Shown in pieces: positions 26,337 to 34,963 of a stretch of DNA of 64,000 nucleotides. Made by a program: the position numbers and the translations under genes. Position 1 is the stretch's first letter; every line of letters begins with the position of its first letter. Under the pieces are notes generated by a model. That model ran no database searches. It worked only from the letters and a program-made list of their open reading frames with translations, and had not been told where the DNA came from. The stretch is taken from the NCBI GenBank assembly GCA_944320355.1, contig CALUHC010000010.1, positions 53,376-117,375 of the forward strand, written 5' to 3'. Source of the DNA: an uncultured Prevotella sp. (lineage in GTDB: Bacteria > Bacteroidota > Bacteroidia > Bacteroidales > Bacteroidaceae).

Positions 26337-27497
26337 TCAGTCGTCCATGATGAGCAGCGCGTCGCCGTAGCATCCGAAACGGTAGCCGTTCTTGACGGCC
26401 ATGTTGTAGGCCTCCATCACCAGCTCGTAGCCGCCGAAGGCCGCCGTGGCCATGATCATGGTCGACTCGGGGTGATAGAAGTTGGCCACCATCGTGTTGG
26501 CCATGCCGTACTCGTAGGGCGGGAATATGAACTTGTTGGTCCAGCCGTCATACTCCTTCAGCAGCCCGTCGGTGCCCACGGCGGTCTCCGTGGCGCGGGC
26601 GGTGCTCACGCCGACGGCACACACGCGGTGGCCGGCCTGCTTGGCGTCGTTGACCGTCTTGCAAGCCTCAGCCCCGACAATCATCTGCTCGGAGTTCATC
26701 TTGTGCTTCGTGAGGTCTTCCACCTCGATGGGGTCGAAGCAGCCTAGGCTGCAATGCACGGTGATGAAAGCCTTCTCGATGCCGCGTATCTCCATCATCT
26801 TCATCAGCTCGCGGCTGAAGTGCAAGCCCGTGGCCGGAGCGGTGACGGCCCCCTCATGGCGCGCAAAGATGGTCTGGAAGTTCTCCATGTCGTCCTGAGT
26901 GGCAGGGCGGCGGTCTATGATATAGCGCGGCAGCGGAGCCTCGCCGAGGGCGAACAGCTCGCGCTTGAACTCGTCGTGGGGGCAGTCATAGAGGAAACGG
27001 AGGGTGCGCCCGCGGCTCGTCGTGTTGTCTATGACCTCGGCCACCATCGGGCCGTCGTCGTTGAAGAAGAGCTTGTTGCCTATCCTTATCTTGCGGGCAG
27101 GCTCCACGAGCACGTCCCAGAGGCGCAGCTCTTCGTTCAGCTCGCGCAGCAGGAACACCTCAATCTTGGCGTCGGTCTTCTCCTTGGTGCCGTAGAGGCG
27201 GGCAGGAAAGACCTGCGTGTCGTTGAAGATGAAAGCGTCGCCCTCGTCGAAATAGTTGACTATGTCGCGGAACCCGAGGAACACAGGGTTGCCCTCGGCG
27301 TCCTTCACCTCGTTGCCGTCGGCGTCCTTGCGGTACATCTCTATGGTGCGGCTCTTGCGGTGAGCCACCATGAGGCGGCATTCATCGCGGTGGTAGATTT
27401 TGTCTACGGTGCCATCGGGATTCTCAAACGCGCGGTAGGGCGGTTCAAGAGCCACTTGGTCCTGGGGCAGTTTGAACTTGAATTGTGTCAGTTTCAT
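26337..27497 (-). CDS. queA: S-adenosylmethionine:tRNA ribosyltransferase-isomerase
   Basis: The 386-residue enzyme converts preQ1 in tRNA to epoxyqueuosine with the ribosyl part of SAM. Landmarks are FIFNDTQVFPARL (about 89-101), EVFLLRE, the AVTAPATGLHFS block (near 217-228) and the C-terminal GYRFGCYGDALLIM. In the first 80 residues an acidic insert (YRKDADGNEVKDAEGNPVF) lengthens the protein compared with the ~350-residue E. coli enzyme, as is usual in Bacteroidetes. It lies 5 bp after truB, another tRNA modification gene, and shares its operon. Confidence 0.95.
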   Translation of the reverse strand: MKLTQFKFKLPQDQVALEPPYRAFENPDGTVDKIYHRDECRLMVAHRKSRTIEMYRKDADGNEVKDAEGNPVFLGFRDIVNYFDEGDAFIFNDTQVFPARLYGTKEKTDAKIEVFLLRELNEELRLWDVLVEPARKIRIGNKLFFNDDGPMVAEVIDNTTSRGRTLRFLYDCPHDEFKRELFALGEAPLPRYIIDRRPATQDDMENFQTIFARHEGAVTAPATGLHFSRELMKMMEIRGIEKAFITVHCSLGCFDPIEVEDLTKHKMNSEQMIVGAEACKTVNDAKQAGHRVCAVGVSTARATETAVGTDGLLKEYDGWTNKFIFPPYEYGMANTMVANFYHPESTMIMATAAFGGYELVMEAYNMAVKNGYRFGCYGDALLIMDD

Positions 27498-27502
27498 ATA
27501 TT

Positions 27503-28222
27503 CTATTCTCCTTTCAGCATATTATCTTCAATGTCTTGGGCGGCAAGCCACGCTGGAAAGTCGTCGAGCGTGACGCAGTCTTCCACGCGAACGCGGCCCA
27601 CACGGGTGCGCCTGAGCGACGTGAGGAAGGCGCCGCTGCCCAACGCCCGGCCTATGTCGCGTGCCAGGGCGCGTATGTATGTGCCCTTGCCGCAGACCAC
27701 GCGGACGGCCAGCCGGCGGCGTGCGGGGTCGAAGTCGAGCAGCTCTATCTCGTCTATGCGCAGCCGCTTGGGCTTCAGCTCCACGCCGCGCCCCTTGCGC
27801 ATCAGCTTGTACGCACGGTTGCCGTCCACCTTGCAGGCCGAATACTGGGGCGGCACCTGGTCTATCTCGCCCACGAAGCGCGCCAGCACCTCGTCCACCA
27901 GAGGGCGCGTGATGTGCGCCGTGGGATAGGTGGCGTCCACGGTATGCTCGCAGTCAAAACTCGGAGTGGTGGCACCCAGGCGCATCTCGGCCACATACTC
28001 CTTGGTCTCATACTGCAGCCGCTCTATCTCCTTGGTCTTGCGCCCGGTGCAGAGTATGAGCACGCCCGTGGCCAGCGGGTCGAGCGTTCCGGCGTGGCCG
28101 GTCTTCAGCCGCTTCACGCCGAGACGCCGGGATATGAGGTAACGCACACGCGCCAACGCCCCGAAGCTCGACATCCCGTAGGGCTTGTCGAGGCAGATTA
28201 TCTCTCCCTGCGTGAAGTTCAT
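27503..28222 (-). CDS. truB: tRNA pseudouridine(55) synthase
   Basis: The 239-residue enzyme makes pseudouridine 55 in the T-loop of tRNAs. The catalytic aspartate is in HAGTLDPLATG (Asp48); IICLDKPYGMSSF at the start and CGKGTYIRALARDIG (about 175-189) are typical. The start at 28222 overlaps the uppP stop as TGATG, so translation is probably coupled. A longer frame to 28588 is only the antisense of nothing and overlaps uppP, and is rejected. Confidence 0.95.
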   Translation of the reverse strand: MNFTQGEIICLDKPYGMSSFGALARVRYLISRRLGVKRLKTGHAGTLDPLATGVLILCTGRKTKEIERLQYETKEYVAEMRLGATTPSFDCEHTVDATYPTAHITRPLVDEVLARFVGEIDQVPPQYSACKVDGNRAYKLMRKGRGVELKPKRLRIDEIELLDFDPARRRLAVRVVCGKGTYIRALARDIGRALGSGAFLTSLRRTRVGRVRVEDCVTLDDFPAWLAAQDIEDNMLKGE

Positions 28223-29076
28223 CAGGCCATCTCCAGTGTGTGGCCCGTGAGCAGCAGGGCAAGTATCACCACTCCGACTATGATGCGATACCAGCCGAAT
28301 GCCTTGAAGCCGTATTTCGTCACGTAGTTGATGAAGAACTTTATGGCGAGCATGGCCACGACGAAGGCCACCACGTTGCCCACGATGAGCGCGCCGAGGT
28401 TGTCCATGATTATCTCGGTGCCGCCGTCGCTGAAGAGCTTGTACATCTTGTAGACCGTTGCGGCAAACATTGTGGGCACGGCGAGGAAGAACGAGAACTC
28501 GGCGGCGGCCTTGCGCGTCAGTTTCTGCGCCATGCCGCCAACGATGGTGGCCATGGAGCGCGACACGCCGGGAATCATCGAGATGCACTGGAACAGGCCT
28601 ACCATGAAGGCGCGGCGCTCGGTCATCTTGGTATTCTCGCTGCCGTTGCCGAACAGGCGGTCGCAGAAGAGCATGAACACACCGCCCACCACGAGCATGA
28701 CGGCCACCACCATGACGCTCTCGAGCATGGCGTCTATCATGTCACTGAACAGGAGTCCGAGCACGGCGGCGGGTATGAAGGCCACGAAGAGCTTCCAATA
28801 GAAGTCGAAACGGTGGAGGAAACGCCTCAGCGCGGGCGTGCCCTCGGGCAGCGGCTCACGGTTGAGACGGAAGAAACGCCGCCAATAGAGCACCACCACG
28901 GAGAGGATGGCACCGAACTGTATGATGAAAGTGAAGGCCTTGACAAACTCGGTGCTCTCTACGCCGAGCACGTTCTGGGCTATAATCATGTGGCCCGTTG
29001 ACGACACGGGGAGGAACTCCGTCAGCCCCTCCACTATGGCGATGATTATCACCTGCAGCAGATTCATGTCTCCCAT
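28222..29076 (-). CDS. uppP: Undecaprenyl-diphosphatase
   Basis: The 284-residue membrane enzyme removes a phosphate from undecaprenyl diphosphate to recycle the lipid carrier for cell-wall and glycan synthesis. The two signature motifs [14 protein letters not shown] (about 16-29) and PGVSRS (about 170-175) are intact, and about eight hydrophobic helices are visible. The N-terminus MGDMNLL resembles that of E. coli; an internal ATG at 29067 preceded by GGGAG is an alternative start. It begins 1 bp after the DUF3098 gene and is coupled to truB. Confidence 0.95.
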   Translation of the reverse strand: MGDMNLLQVIIIAIVEGLTEFLPVSSTGHMIIAQNVLGVESTEFVKAFTFIIQFGAILSVVVLYWRRFFRLNREPLPEGTPALRRFLHRFDFYWKLFVAFIPAAVLGLLFSDMIDAMLESVMVVAVMLVVGGVFMLFCDRLFGNGSENTKMTERRAFMVGLFQCISMIPGVSRSMATIVGGMAQKLTRKAAAEFSFFLAVPTMFAATVYKMYKLFSDGGTEIIMDNLGALIVGNVVAFVVAMLAIKFFINYVTKYGFKAFGWYRIIVGVVILALLLTGHTLEMA

Positions 29077-29077
29077 C

Positions 29078-29356
29078 TTACTCTCCCGCAGCCTCCTTCT
29101 TTACTTTCACTTCTGCAATCTCATCGCTCACTGCATCCTTGGGCTTGCGCAACACGGCGTAAACCATGCCCACAAAGCCCACAAGGCACACCACTGGGGC
29201 CACCTTTATGCGCCGCGCGCTGAAGATGTCGGGGTTGTAGACCGTCTCCGTGGAGCCGGGGCCGGCCATGAGCAAGAATCCTATCACTACTATTGCCATG
29301 CACACTGCCAGCAACAGGAAGTTAACGTGATCGAACGCAAAGTTTCTTCTGTCCAT
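29078..29356 (-). CDS. DUF3098 small membrane protein
   Basis: The 92-residue protein ([13 protein letters not shown]...) has two helices, about residues 13-32 and 51-70, separated by a loop with [15 protein letters not shown], the conserved core of DUF3098. The family is Bacteroidetes-specific, lies between ftsX and uppP in many genomes, and has no known function; the position suggests a link with division or envelope growth. The start at 29356 is preferred to one 21 bp upstream because the family begins near this residue. Confidence 0.85.
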   Translation of the reverse strand: MDRRNFAFDHVNFLLLAVCMAIVVIGFLLMAGPGSTETVYNPDIFSARRIKVAPVVCLVGFVGMVYAVLRKPKDAVSDEIAEVKVKKEAAGE

Positions 29357-29529
29357 TTTATTTAATTCATAATTCACAATTCATAATGCATAATTGCCGT
29401 ACGGAGGGTGGCGCGACGGAGGTCAGCTACAGCTGCCGGCCGTGCCAACGCGAGCACTTCAGGACACCCGCACGGGCAAGCCACGACACCAGGCCGCACG
29501 CTCCCGATTGCGGTTTGCGCCAGCAGAGC

Positions 29530-30408
29530 CTATATCTTGTATATATCGCCGGCCGACATCCGCAGGAACTTGTTCACCGAGAAGTAGGCGCAGAGTGTCG
29601 TTATGACCAGCCCGAACAGGAACACGGCCACGCCCGTGGCCGCCAGCTCGCGCCACGTGACCACCGCCCCTATGCCCGGCTCGTAATAGAACACGGCATA
29701 GACACCGGCGCCAAGCAACGCGCAGGCCATCACCGAGGCCACAACGCCGATGGCGGCGGCACGCCGCAGGAACGGCCGGCGGATGAATCCCCACGAAGCC
29801 CCGACGAGCTTCATGGTGTGGATGAGGAAACGGCGCGAATAGACGCTGAGCCTCACAGAGTTGTTGATGAGCGAGAACGACACACACGTGAGCAGCACCG
29901 ACAGGCCGAGCAGTATCACGCTGAACCTGCGCAGGTTGTCGTTCACGCTGTCCATCAGGTCCTCCTGATAGGCCACATCGCCCACACGAGCGTCCTTCTT
30001 CAGCCCGGCGGCAATCCAGCGCAGCGAGTCGCGGTTGGCATAGTCAGACTTCAGCCTCACCTCAAGCGTGGCCGAGAAAGGGTTGAAGCCGAGGAACTCC
30101 GACGGGTCGGCCCCCATCGCCGACGACTGCTCGCGCAGAGCCTGCTCCTTGCTGATGTAATCAACATGGCGCGTGTAGCTGCGACGGTACAGCTCGCTGC
30201 ACATCTGCCGCGCCTGGGTGTCGCTCACGCTGTCGCCAAGCATCACCGTCACCGTAAGATTCTCCTTCACGTAAGCCGACAGATTGCGCGTGGTGAGCAC
30301 GAAGAACACCAGCAAACCCAGCACCACAAGCACCATCATGGTGCTTATGCACAATGTCACTACCTGCAGGCCATAGCGCCTGCCGGTACTTTTTCGCCGT
30401 TTTCCCAT
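29530..30408 (-). CDS. ftsX: Cell division permease-like protein FtsX
   Basis: The 292-residue protein has one N-terminal helix (about 17-38), a periplasmic domain with KENLTVTVML and VDYISKEQALRE, and three C-terminal helices, the FtsX layout. With FtsE it should couple ATP hydrolysis to peptidoglycan hydrolase activation at the septum. No ftsE lies beside it, which is usual in Bacteroidetes. The start at 30408 (MGKRRKSTGRRYG) is chosen because a -7-like box at 30443-30450 puts the transcript start after the upstream ATG at 30471. It heads the run to folK, although about 170 bp separates it from the DUF3098 gene. Confidence 0.9.
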   Translation of the reverse strand: MGKRRKSTGRRYGLQVVTLCISTMMVLVVLGLLVFFVLTTRNLSAYVKENLTVTVMLGDSVSDTQARQMCSELYRRSYTRHVDYISKEQALREQSSAMGADPSEFLGFNPFSATLEVRLKSDYANRDSLRWIAAGLKKDARVGDVAYQEDLMDSVNDNLRRFSVILLGLSVLLTCVSFSLINNSVRLSVYSRRFLIHTMKLVGASWGFIRRPFLRRAAAIGVVASVMACALLGAGVYAVFYYEPGIGAVVTWRELAATGVAVFLFGLVITTLCAYFSVNKFLRMSAGDIYKI

Positions 30409-30442
30409 TTCAGATAGCGATGTGTTACATCCAAATATTCTG

Positions 30443-30450
30443 CAAAGTAA
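30443..30450 (-). promoter_or_regulatory. -7-like box of ftsX
   Basis: TTACTTTG on the minus strand differs from TAnnTTTG by one base and lies 35 bp before the chosen start. Confidence 0.4.
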
Positions 30451-30515
30451 CAAAAAAATCTGCTGCCACACAACTGATTAACCACTATTAACTACCCGCA
30501 TACGCTTTTTTTGCT

Positions 30516-30523
30516 TACCTTTG
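30516..30523 (+). promoter_or_regulatory. -7 box of the radical SAM gene
   Basis: TACCTTTG fits TAnnTTTG, 26 bp before the start codon. Confidence 0.55.
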
Positions 30524-30548
30524 CCGCAACAAAAAGAAGAATGAACAA

Positions 30549-31325
30549 ATGAGCACCGTAATCTACCCATCGCCCATCTTCGGGCCAATACACAGCCGCC
30601 GCCTCGGCGTGTCGCTGGGAATAAACCTCATGCCGGCCGACGGCAAGATATGCAGCTTCGACTGCATATACTGCGAATGCGGCTTCAACGCCGAACGCCG
30701 CCCCACCCTGCCGCGCCCCACGCGCGCCGAAGTGAGCAACGCCTTGGAGCAACGCCTCAAGCAGATGCAGGCCGAAGGCACCGCGCCCGACGTGCTCACC
30801 TTTGCCGGCAACGGCGAGCCTACGCTCCACCCCGACTTCGCCGACATCATAGGCGACACCATCGGGCTGCGCGACAGCTACTTCCCCACAGCCCGCATCT
30901 CCGTGCTCACCAACTCTACAGCCGCCCACCGCCCCGACATACACGACGCACTGATGCGCGTTGACAACAACATCATGAAGCTCGACACCGTCTGCCCCAC
31001 CTACATAGCCCTGGCCAACCGCCCCGCCGGGCGCTACCACGTGGACCGAGTGATAGAGACCATGCGCAGCTTCGGCAGCCACGCCGTCATCCAGACCATG
31101 TTCATGAAAGGCTCGTACAACGGCATCGACATGGACAACACAACCGAGCGGTATGTGGCCCCGTGGCTCGAGAAGGTGAAATACATCGCGCCACGCGAGG
31201 TGATGATATACACGATAGACCGCGAAACGCCCGACCACGACCTGCGCAAGGCCACACCCGCCGAACTCAACGCCATCCGCGACCGCGTCATAGCCGCCGG
31301 CATTCCCTGCACCGCCGCCTACTGA
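30549..31325 (+). CDS. Radical SAM protein
   Basis: The 258-residue product carries the cluster-binding motif C35-x3-C39-x2-C42 (KICSFDCIYCECG), followed by FAGNGEPTLHPDF (about 84-96), the glycine-rich SAM-binding strand with the GEPTL form typical of activating-enzyme-like and wybutosine-like radical SAM proteins. No extra C-terminal cluster cysteines are seen. The family is widespread in Bacteroidetes and its substrate is unknown. It is a single gene with its own -7 box, divergent from ftsX. Confidence 0.85.
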   Translation: MSTVIYPSPIFGPIHSRRLGVSLGINLMPADGKICSFDCIYCECGFNAERRPTLPRPTRAEVSNALEQRLKQMQAEGTAPDVLTFAGNGEPTLHPDFADIIGDTIGLRDSYFPTARISVLTNSTAAHRPDIHDALMRVDNNIMKLDTVCPTYIALANRPAGRYHVDRVIETMRSFGSHAVIQTMFMKGSYNGIDMDNTTERYVAPWLEKVKYIAPREVMIYTIDRETPDHDLRKATPAELNAIRDRVIAAGIPCTAAY

Positions 31326-31452
31326 CACGGCGGCAAAGCCAAGGGCGGAATGCCACAAAACAGGCATCCGCAAAAACCGCCACGCCACCACTGCGCCCCG
31401 CCCCGAAACGCATCAAAAAACAAAGCCTGCCGAAACGCAGTGCAAAACGAAG

Positions 31453-31530
31453 CTATGGCAAAATGCACATTTGATGGCTATAGTCCTCTCCACTGCCATC
31501 TCCCAAAGGGTGAGGGAGTAGTTTCCACTT
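31453..31530 (+). repeat. CTCTCCCAAAGGG repeat, copy 3
   Basis: The block from ATGGCAAAATGCACATTTGA through TCCTCTCC and CATCTCCCAAAGGGTGAGGG to AGTAGTTTCCACTT matches 25289-25362 over nearly its whole length. Confidence 0.5.
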
Positions 31531-31744
31531 GCCTGCATGGACATTCCTGACCCTATCGCATTCTGTTGATTCTCAAATTAAATCTAAAAGATTTGCGAAA
31601 ATGAATATCCGCAAGTTGCCAAACCTATGCACACTTGCGGACATTCAATTTGCGAAATTGCCAAATTCACAATGGGGCCAGATAAAGAAATGATTAACCC
31701 CATATTCGCGCAGCTTTACGATTTACAAAAAGCAACAAAAAGAG

Positions 31745-31776
31745 ACTCCGCGCACCGGGAAACCGATGCGCGGAGT
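31745..31776. terminator. Terminator of the SusC-to-secreted-protein cluster
   Basis: ACTCCGCGCA and TGCGCGGAGT form a perfect 10-bp stem with T-rich sequence on the minus-strand exit (TCTCTTTTTGTTGC), 90 bp after the last stop of the cluster. Confidence 0.7.
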
Positions 31777-31865
31777 ATTTTGGTCATGTCCCCATACAGG
31801 CGAGGCCGGAAATCGGAAGAGGCAGGCCGGACCAGACCGTATGTGCGGACCTGTTCTGTATGAAA

Positions 31866-34001
31866 TCACTTAACCATCACTTTCTTGACAGAACCGTCGG
31901 AGTACTTGATGATGTTCAAGCCCTTCTGCGGTGCGTCAAGCAGCACGCCGTTGACATTGTAGCGGGCAACCTCAACTGCGTCAGAGCCTGCGTTCTCTAC
32001 GCCCTCAATGCCAGTTCCAGTGCCAAGAGGCACCTGAACAGCGTTGACAATGCCACCGGTATTGGTGTTTATCAACAGGGCTGTAAGCTCAAGGTTGTTC
32101 TTGTTCTGTATCAGCGTGTTGGCCGATATGTCGAGCGTCTGCGAGAATTGCTTTGGCACACCCACCAGGATGGGCGCACTGATGCTGTTGCTATAACCTG
32201 AAACAGGCTGCCATGCAGCGACTATGACATCGTCATAGGTGGTGGCCACGCTCCCCGCTGCGTTGAACCAGTCTTGCATATCGGGCACATTGTAAGCCTC
32301 CACGTATTGGGCCAAATCGCTGTAGTCTGCTGTCGAGAAATAGTTGGCCTGCATCCAAGAGTTGTCAGTGCCAGTCATGCCGTCTTCCGAAAGCACAAAA
32401 GCAATGGCGTATGGAGCCGTCAGGCGGTTGCAGGCGAAATTGACGGTCACGTCAGCATTGATGGACGTCTGGGCGAAGTTGGCGTAGCTGGCATCGAGAG
32501 TCAGCTCGGCCTCAGACGGGTAGTTGGCACCAATAATCTGTACAGACCTTGTTGCGCCATACTGGTAATGCGTTCCGTCGTTAGAATATTCTATACCGGC
32601 ATAAGGGTCACCAGTGAACATACGGTCATAGAAAGCGATTGGAATATCTGCGCCGTAGGTGTTGGCCACGTCCACGTAGTCGTCGCACTGCATGGGATCC
32701 ACATAAACGTTGGTTCCGTCTGTCGTATAGAAGTGAGCGGCAAGGGTTATTATGCCACCGCCACCGAAGTCCTGCGCAAGCTTCTCAAAGCCCTTATATA
32801 CAATAGGAGTAAATCCGTCCCATGTGCCGGCAAAGCCCTCAACGACAGAAGTGCGCGCATAAGGATTGGACAAGCCCAGCACAACGCCGCTGCCTGTGGC
32901 TGATGTAGAAATATTGTCAACACCGTTCACCTTGGTAATCTGCACTGTCACCATGTTTTCACCATCGATTGTGGGCGTAACAGGGAAGTTGGCCATACCC
33001 GTAGACTGCCCCTCGATGGGCTGCGCGAACGTTATCGTCTGCTCTTCCTGCGGAGTTCCTCCGTTGAGCGTAAGCACATAGCTGATGCTCTCCACTGGAG
33101 AGAAGCCATCGTTGGCAATAATACCAGTGATTGCGGTCTGGACATTGGTGCGCCCGGTTGTTTCGGTGAAGCTGCGCATGGAAACATTGCTCGAAGGCAA
33201 ACCTGTCACATCAACCAATATAGAGGTGGTAAGATTGCCATAACCCGTGCCATACAAGGCTCCCCAGCCATTAGACGGCTCATATAAATAGCCGCCTCCG
33301 ACTTCATCTGTTCCATAAGTGAAGAAAGCAATATCATTAGTCGTGCCACTATAAGTAAAGGCATACCCCATTATACATCCTGTTGAGGGTATCTCATATT
33401 CCTCGGGAAGTTCCAACTGAGTAAGGTAAGGAGTAACTGAATTACCGTCAATATCCGGATCATTGATGAGCGACGGATCGACATCAAAACAGTAAGAACC
33501 TTCACCCAAGCCATCGATTCCATTTTCAGGCAACACAACCAAGCCATCAGAATCGTATTCAATCGGCGCAAACCAAATCTTAACGTTCTCCATCAAACTC
33601 TTGCTGGTGAAGACGATAGCCACTGAGTCAATCTTTCCACCCGCATAAGTGGGAGGAACGAGGCTTGCAAAAGTATAAGTAACATTACTGGTATTCAATG
33701 AAACAATACCAACATTCTCAGAATTAAGATAAGAGAACCAAGTGGTCACTCTCTCATCTTCCGGAGCACGCTTGATATTGCTCACCACCTGCGAAGCACT
33801 TGACACAGAGGTAGGACTAACCCACATTTTGCTTTTCGAAACAGCATTGGAGACCTTTCCGTTGATCTTAAAGCTGCTGCTCTTGGCCACATCGCTACTC
33901 TTTTTCGCAATCTTCTGCCACGGCCGAACGTCCAATGTCTGGGCGCACACACCTCCGACATAGGCCAAAGCCACAAAAGCCAAAAGTAATTTTCGAATCA
34001 T
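31866..34001 (-). CDS. Secreted protein with Omp28-like domain lacking the CxxC motif and a type IX C-terminal signal
   Basis: The 711-residue product has a signal peptide (cleavage near residue 20) and ends in ARYNVNGVLL...KGLNIIKYSDGSVKKVMVK, the type A C-terminal domain used by type IX secretion. The N-terminal half (about 95-290) looks like a beta-sandwich. From about residue 382 (RTSVVEGFAGTWDGFTP) it resembles Omp28-type thioredoxin-fold proteins such as the next gene, but the two cysteines are replaced by Asp and Thr, so no redox role is expected there. It is the last gene of the cluster. The function is unknown; surface release or attachment and protein or peptide binding are guesses. 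Confidence 0.75.
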   Translation of the reverse strand: MIRKLLLAFVALAYVGGVCAQTLDVRPWQKIAKKSSDVAKSSSFKINGKVSNAVSKSKMWVSPTSVSSASQVVSNIKRAPEDERVTTWFSYLNSENVGIVSLNTSNVTYTFASLVPPTYAGGKIDSVAIVFTSKSLMENVKIWFAPIEYDSDGLVVLPENGIDGLGEGSYCFDVDPSLINDPDIDGNSVTPYLTQLELPEEYEIPSTGCIMGYAFTYSGTTNDIAFFTYGTDEVGGGYLYEPSNGWGALYGTGYGNLTTSILVDVTGLPSSNVSMRSFTETTGRTNVQTAITGIIANDGFSPVESISYVLTLNGGTPQEEQTITFAQPIEGQSTGMANFPVTPTIDGENMVTVQITKVNGVDNISTSATGSGVVLGLSNPYARTSVVEGFAGTWDGFTPIVYKGFEKLAQDFGGGGIITLAAHFYTTDGTNVYVDPMQCDDYVDVANTYGADIPIAFYDRMFTGDPYAGIEYSNDGTHYQYGATRSVQIIGANYPSEAELTLDASYANFAQTSINADVTVNFACNRLTAPYAIAFVLSEDGMTGTDNSWMQANYFSTADYSDLAQYVEAYNVPDMQDWFNAAGSVATTYDDVIVAAWQPVSGYSNSISAPILVGVPKQFSQTLDISANTLIQNKNNLELTALLINTNTGGIVNAVQVPLGTGTGIEGVENAGSDAVEVARYNVNGVLLDAPQKGLNIIKYSDGSVKKVMVK

Positions 34002-34070
34002 ACTCTTACTTTTAATTAAACTATTACTACACTAAACGAATTTACTTAACCTCAATTTTACGCATAAACA

Positions 34071-34955
34071 TCAGTCAACCGGACTCTCAGATAGCACCGC
34101 AGTGCGTGTGGCCTGCGCCACGCCCGAGGCATTGTCTACAAAAGCGACAACAGCCATGTGCTCCGGTCGCCATACGGCATCGAGAGTCATAGTGACAGAA
34201 TAGATAACCTGCTGCTCATCCCCAAATGGAATAGTGACCTGCTCACCGCTGATCGGGGTGGCCGACGCACGGAATATGTTGTTGAACCTGTGGTTGTTAT
34301 CATAGCCATTGGGCAGACGCTGAATGGAGACTATACTGTCTTCGGTGAGCCACACGTGAACGTTGCCCGTGAAAGCCTGCGTAGAACTGCCGAGCACATC
34401 GACAGTGAGCGTGCGGTCGGCCTCGTTATATGACGTGCGGGCCGAGAGCGACACGGTTGTCTCGCGGCGCAGGCTGTTCACTATGGTTGTCAGCCACTGC
34501 GCCTGGCCTATAACTCCACTGGTGCGGTCGATGACAGCGTTGGGCTCGCTCGTAAGGCCGTAGTTGCTGAAAAGCTGCTCGCCGAAGTCTGTGGCCAGAC
34601 CCTGGATACCCATGGCCTCACCACGCTCCTTGCCTATGGCCAGCATCATGTTCTCACCGGCATGAATGGAGACAACGATGACACGGTTAGGCCCACCATT
34701 TGCCTCTTGCATAATTTCCAACGCTTCTGATGCAGCCGGACAATTTACACACAACTGCCCAGAGAACTCCTCTACAAGTGTAGAATGATAAATAGGAGTA
34801 ACAACACCTCCTGTATCAGTCGTATCAATGACAGTAGTGTCTGGGCCAGGTGGGGCAACTACTATATAACGATTATCAACATCCACTTGGTCACACGACA
34901 TGAACAACGCCACAAACGTGATGAAAGCCAAGCAGAAAAAGCTACTATACTTCAT
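34071..34955 (-). CDS. Omp28-like lipoprotein with a CxxC thioredoxin motif
   Basis: The 294-residue product has a lipoprotein signal (MSC, Cys21) followed by DQVDVDN, an acidic surface-export type start. A Pro/Thr-rich linker leads to LVEEFSGQLCVNCPAA (about 60-75) with the redox pair Cys69/Cys72, in the position of the CGWCP motif of Omp28 proteins. The remainder is a thioredoxin-like fold and a C-terminal beta domain. It likely sits on the cell surface or in the outer membrane and may handle disulfides of substrates. It is flanked by the DUF6029 barrel (8 bp upstream) and the secreted Omp28-like protein. Confidence 0.8.
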   Translation of the reverse strand: MKYSSFFCLAFITFVALFMSCDQVDVDNRYIVVAPPGPDTTVIDTTDTGGVVTPIYHSTLVEEFSGQLCVNCPAASEALEIMQEANGGPNRVIVVSIHAGENMMLAIGKERGEAMGIQGLATDFGEQLFSNYGLTSEPNAVIDRTSGVIGQAQWLTTIVNSLRRETTVSLSARTSYNEADRTLTVDVLGSSTQAFTGNVHVWLTEDSIVSIQRLPNGYDNNHRFNNIFRASATPISGEQVTIPFGDEQQVIYSVTMTLDAVWRPEHMAVVAFVDNASGVAQATRTAVLSESPVD

Positions 34956-34963
34956 ATCTCGAA

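Larger units (their letters stand above)
31326..31865. other. Gene-free gap with short repeats and hairpins
   Basis: The gap holds the CTCTCCCAAAGGG repeat copy (31453-31530), a hairpin of GAATATCCGCAAGT and ACTTGCGGACATTC (31603-31646) and the terminator at 31745-31776. No gene or promoter is seen. Confidence 0.5.

Noticed and set aside
28223-28588. Upstream extension of truB
   Set aside because: It overlaps uppP in another frame, and the truB family starts at the coupled TGATG site at 28222.
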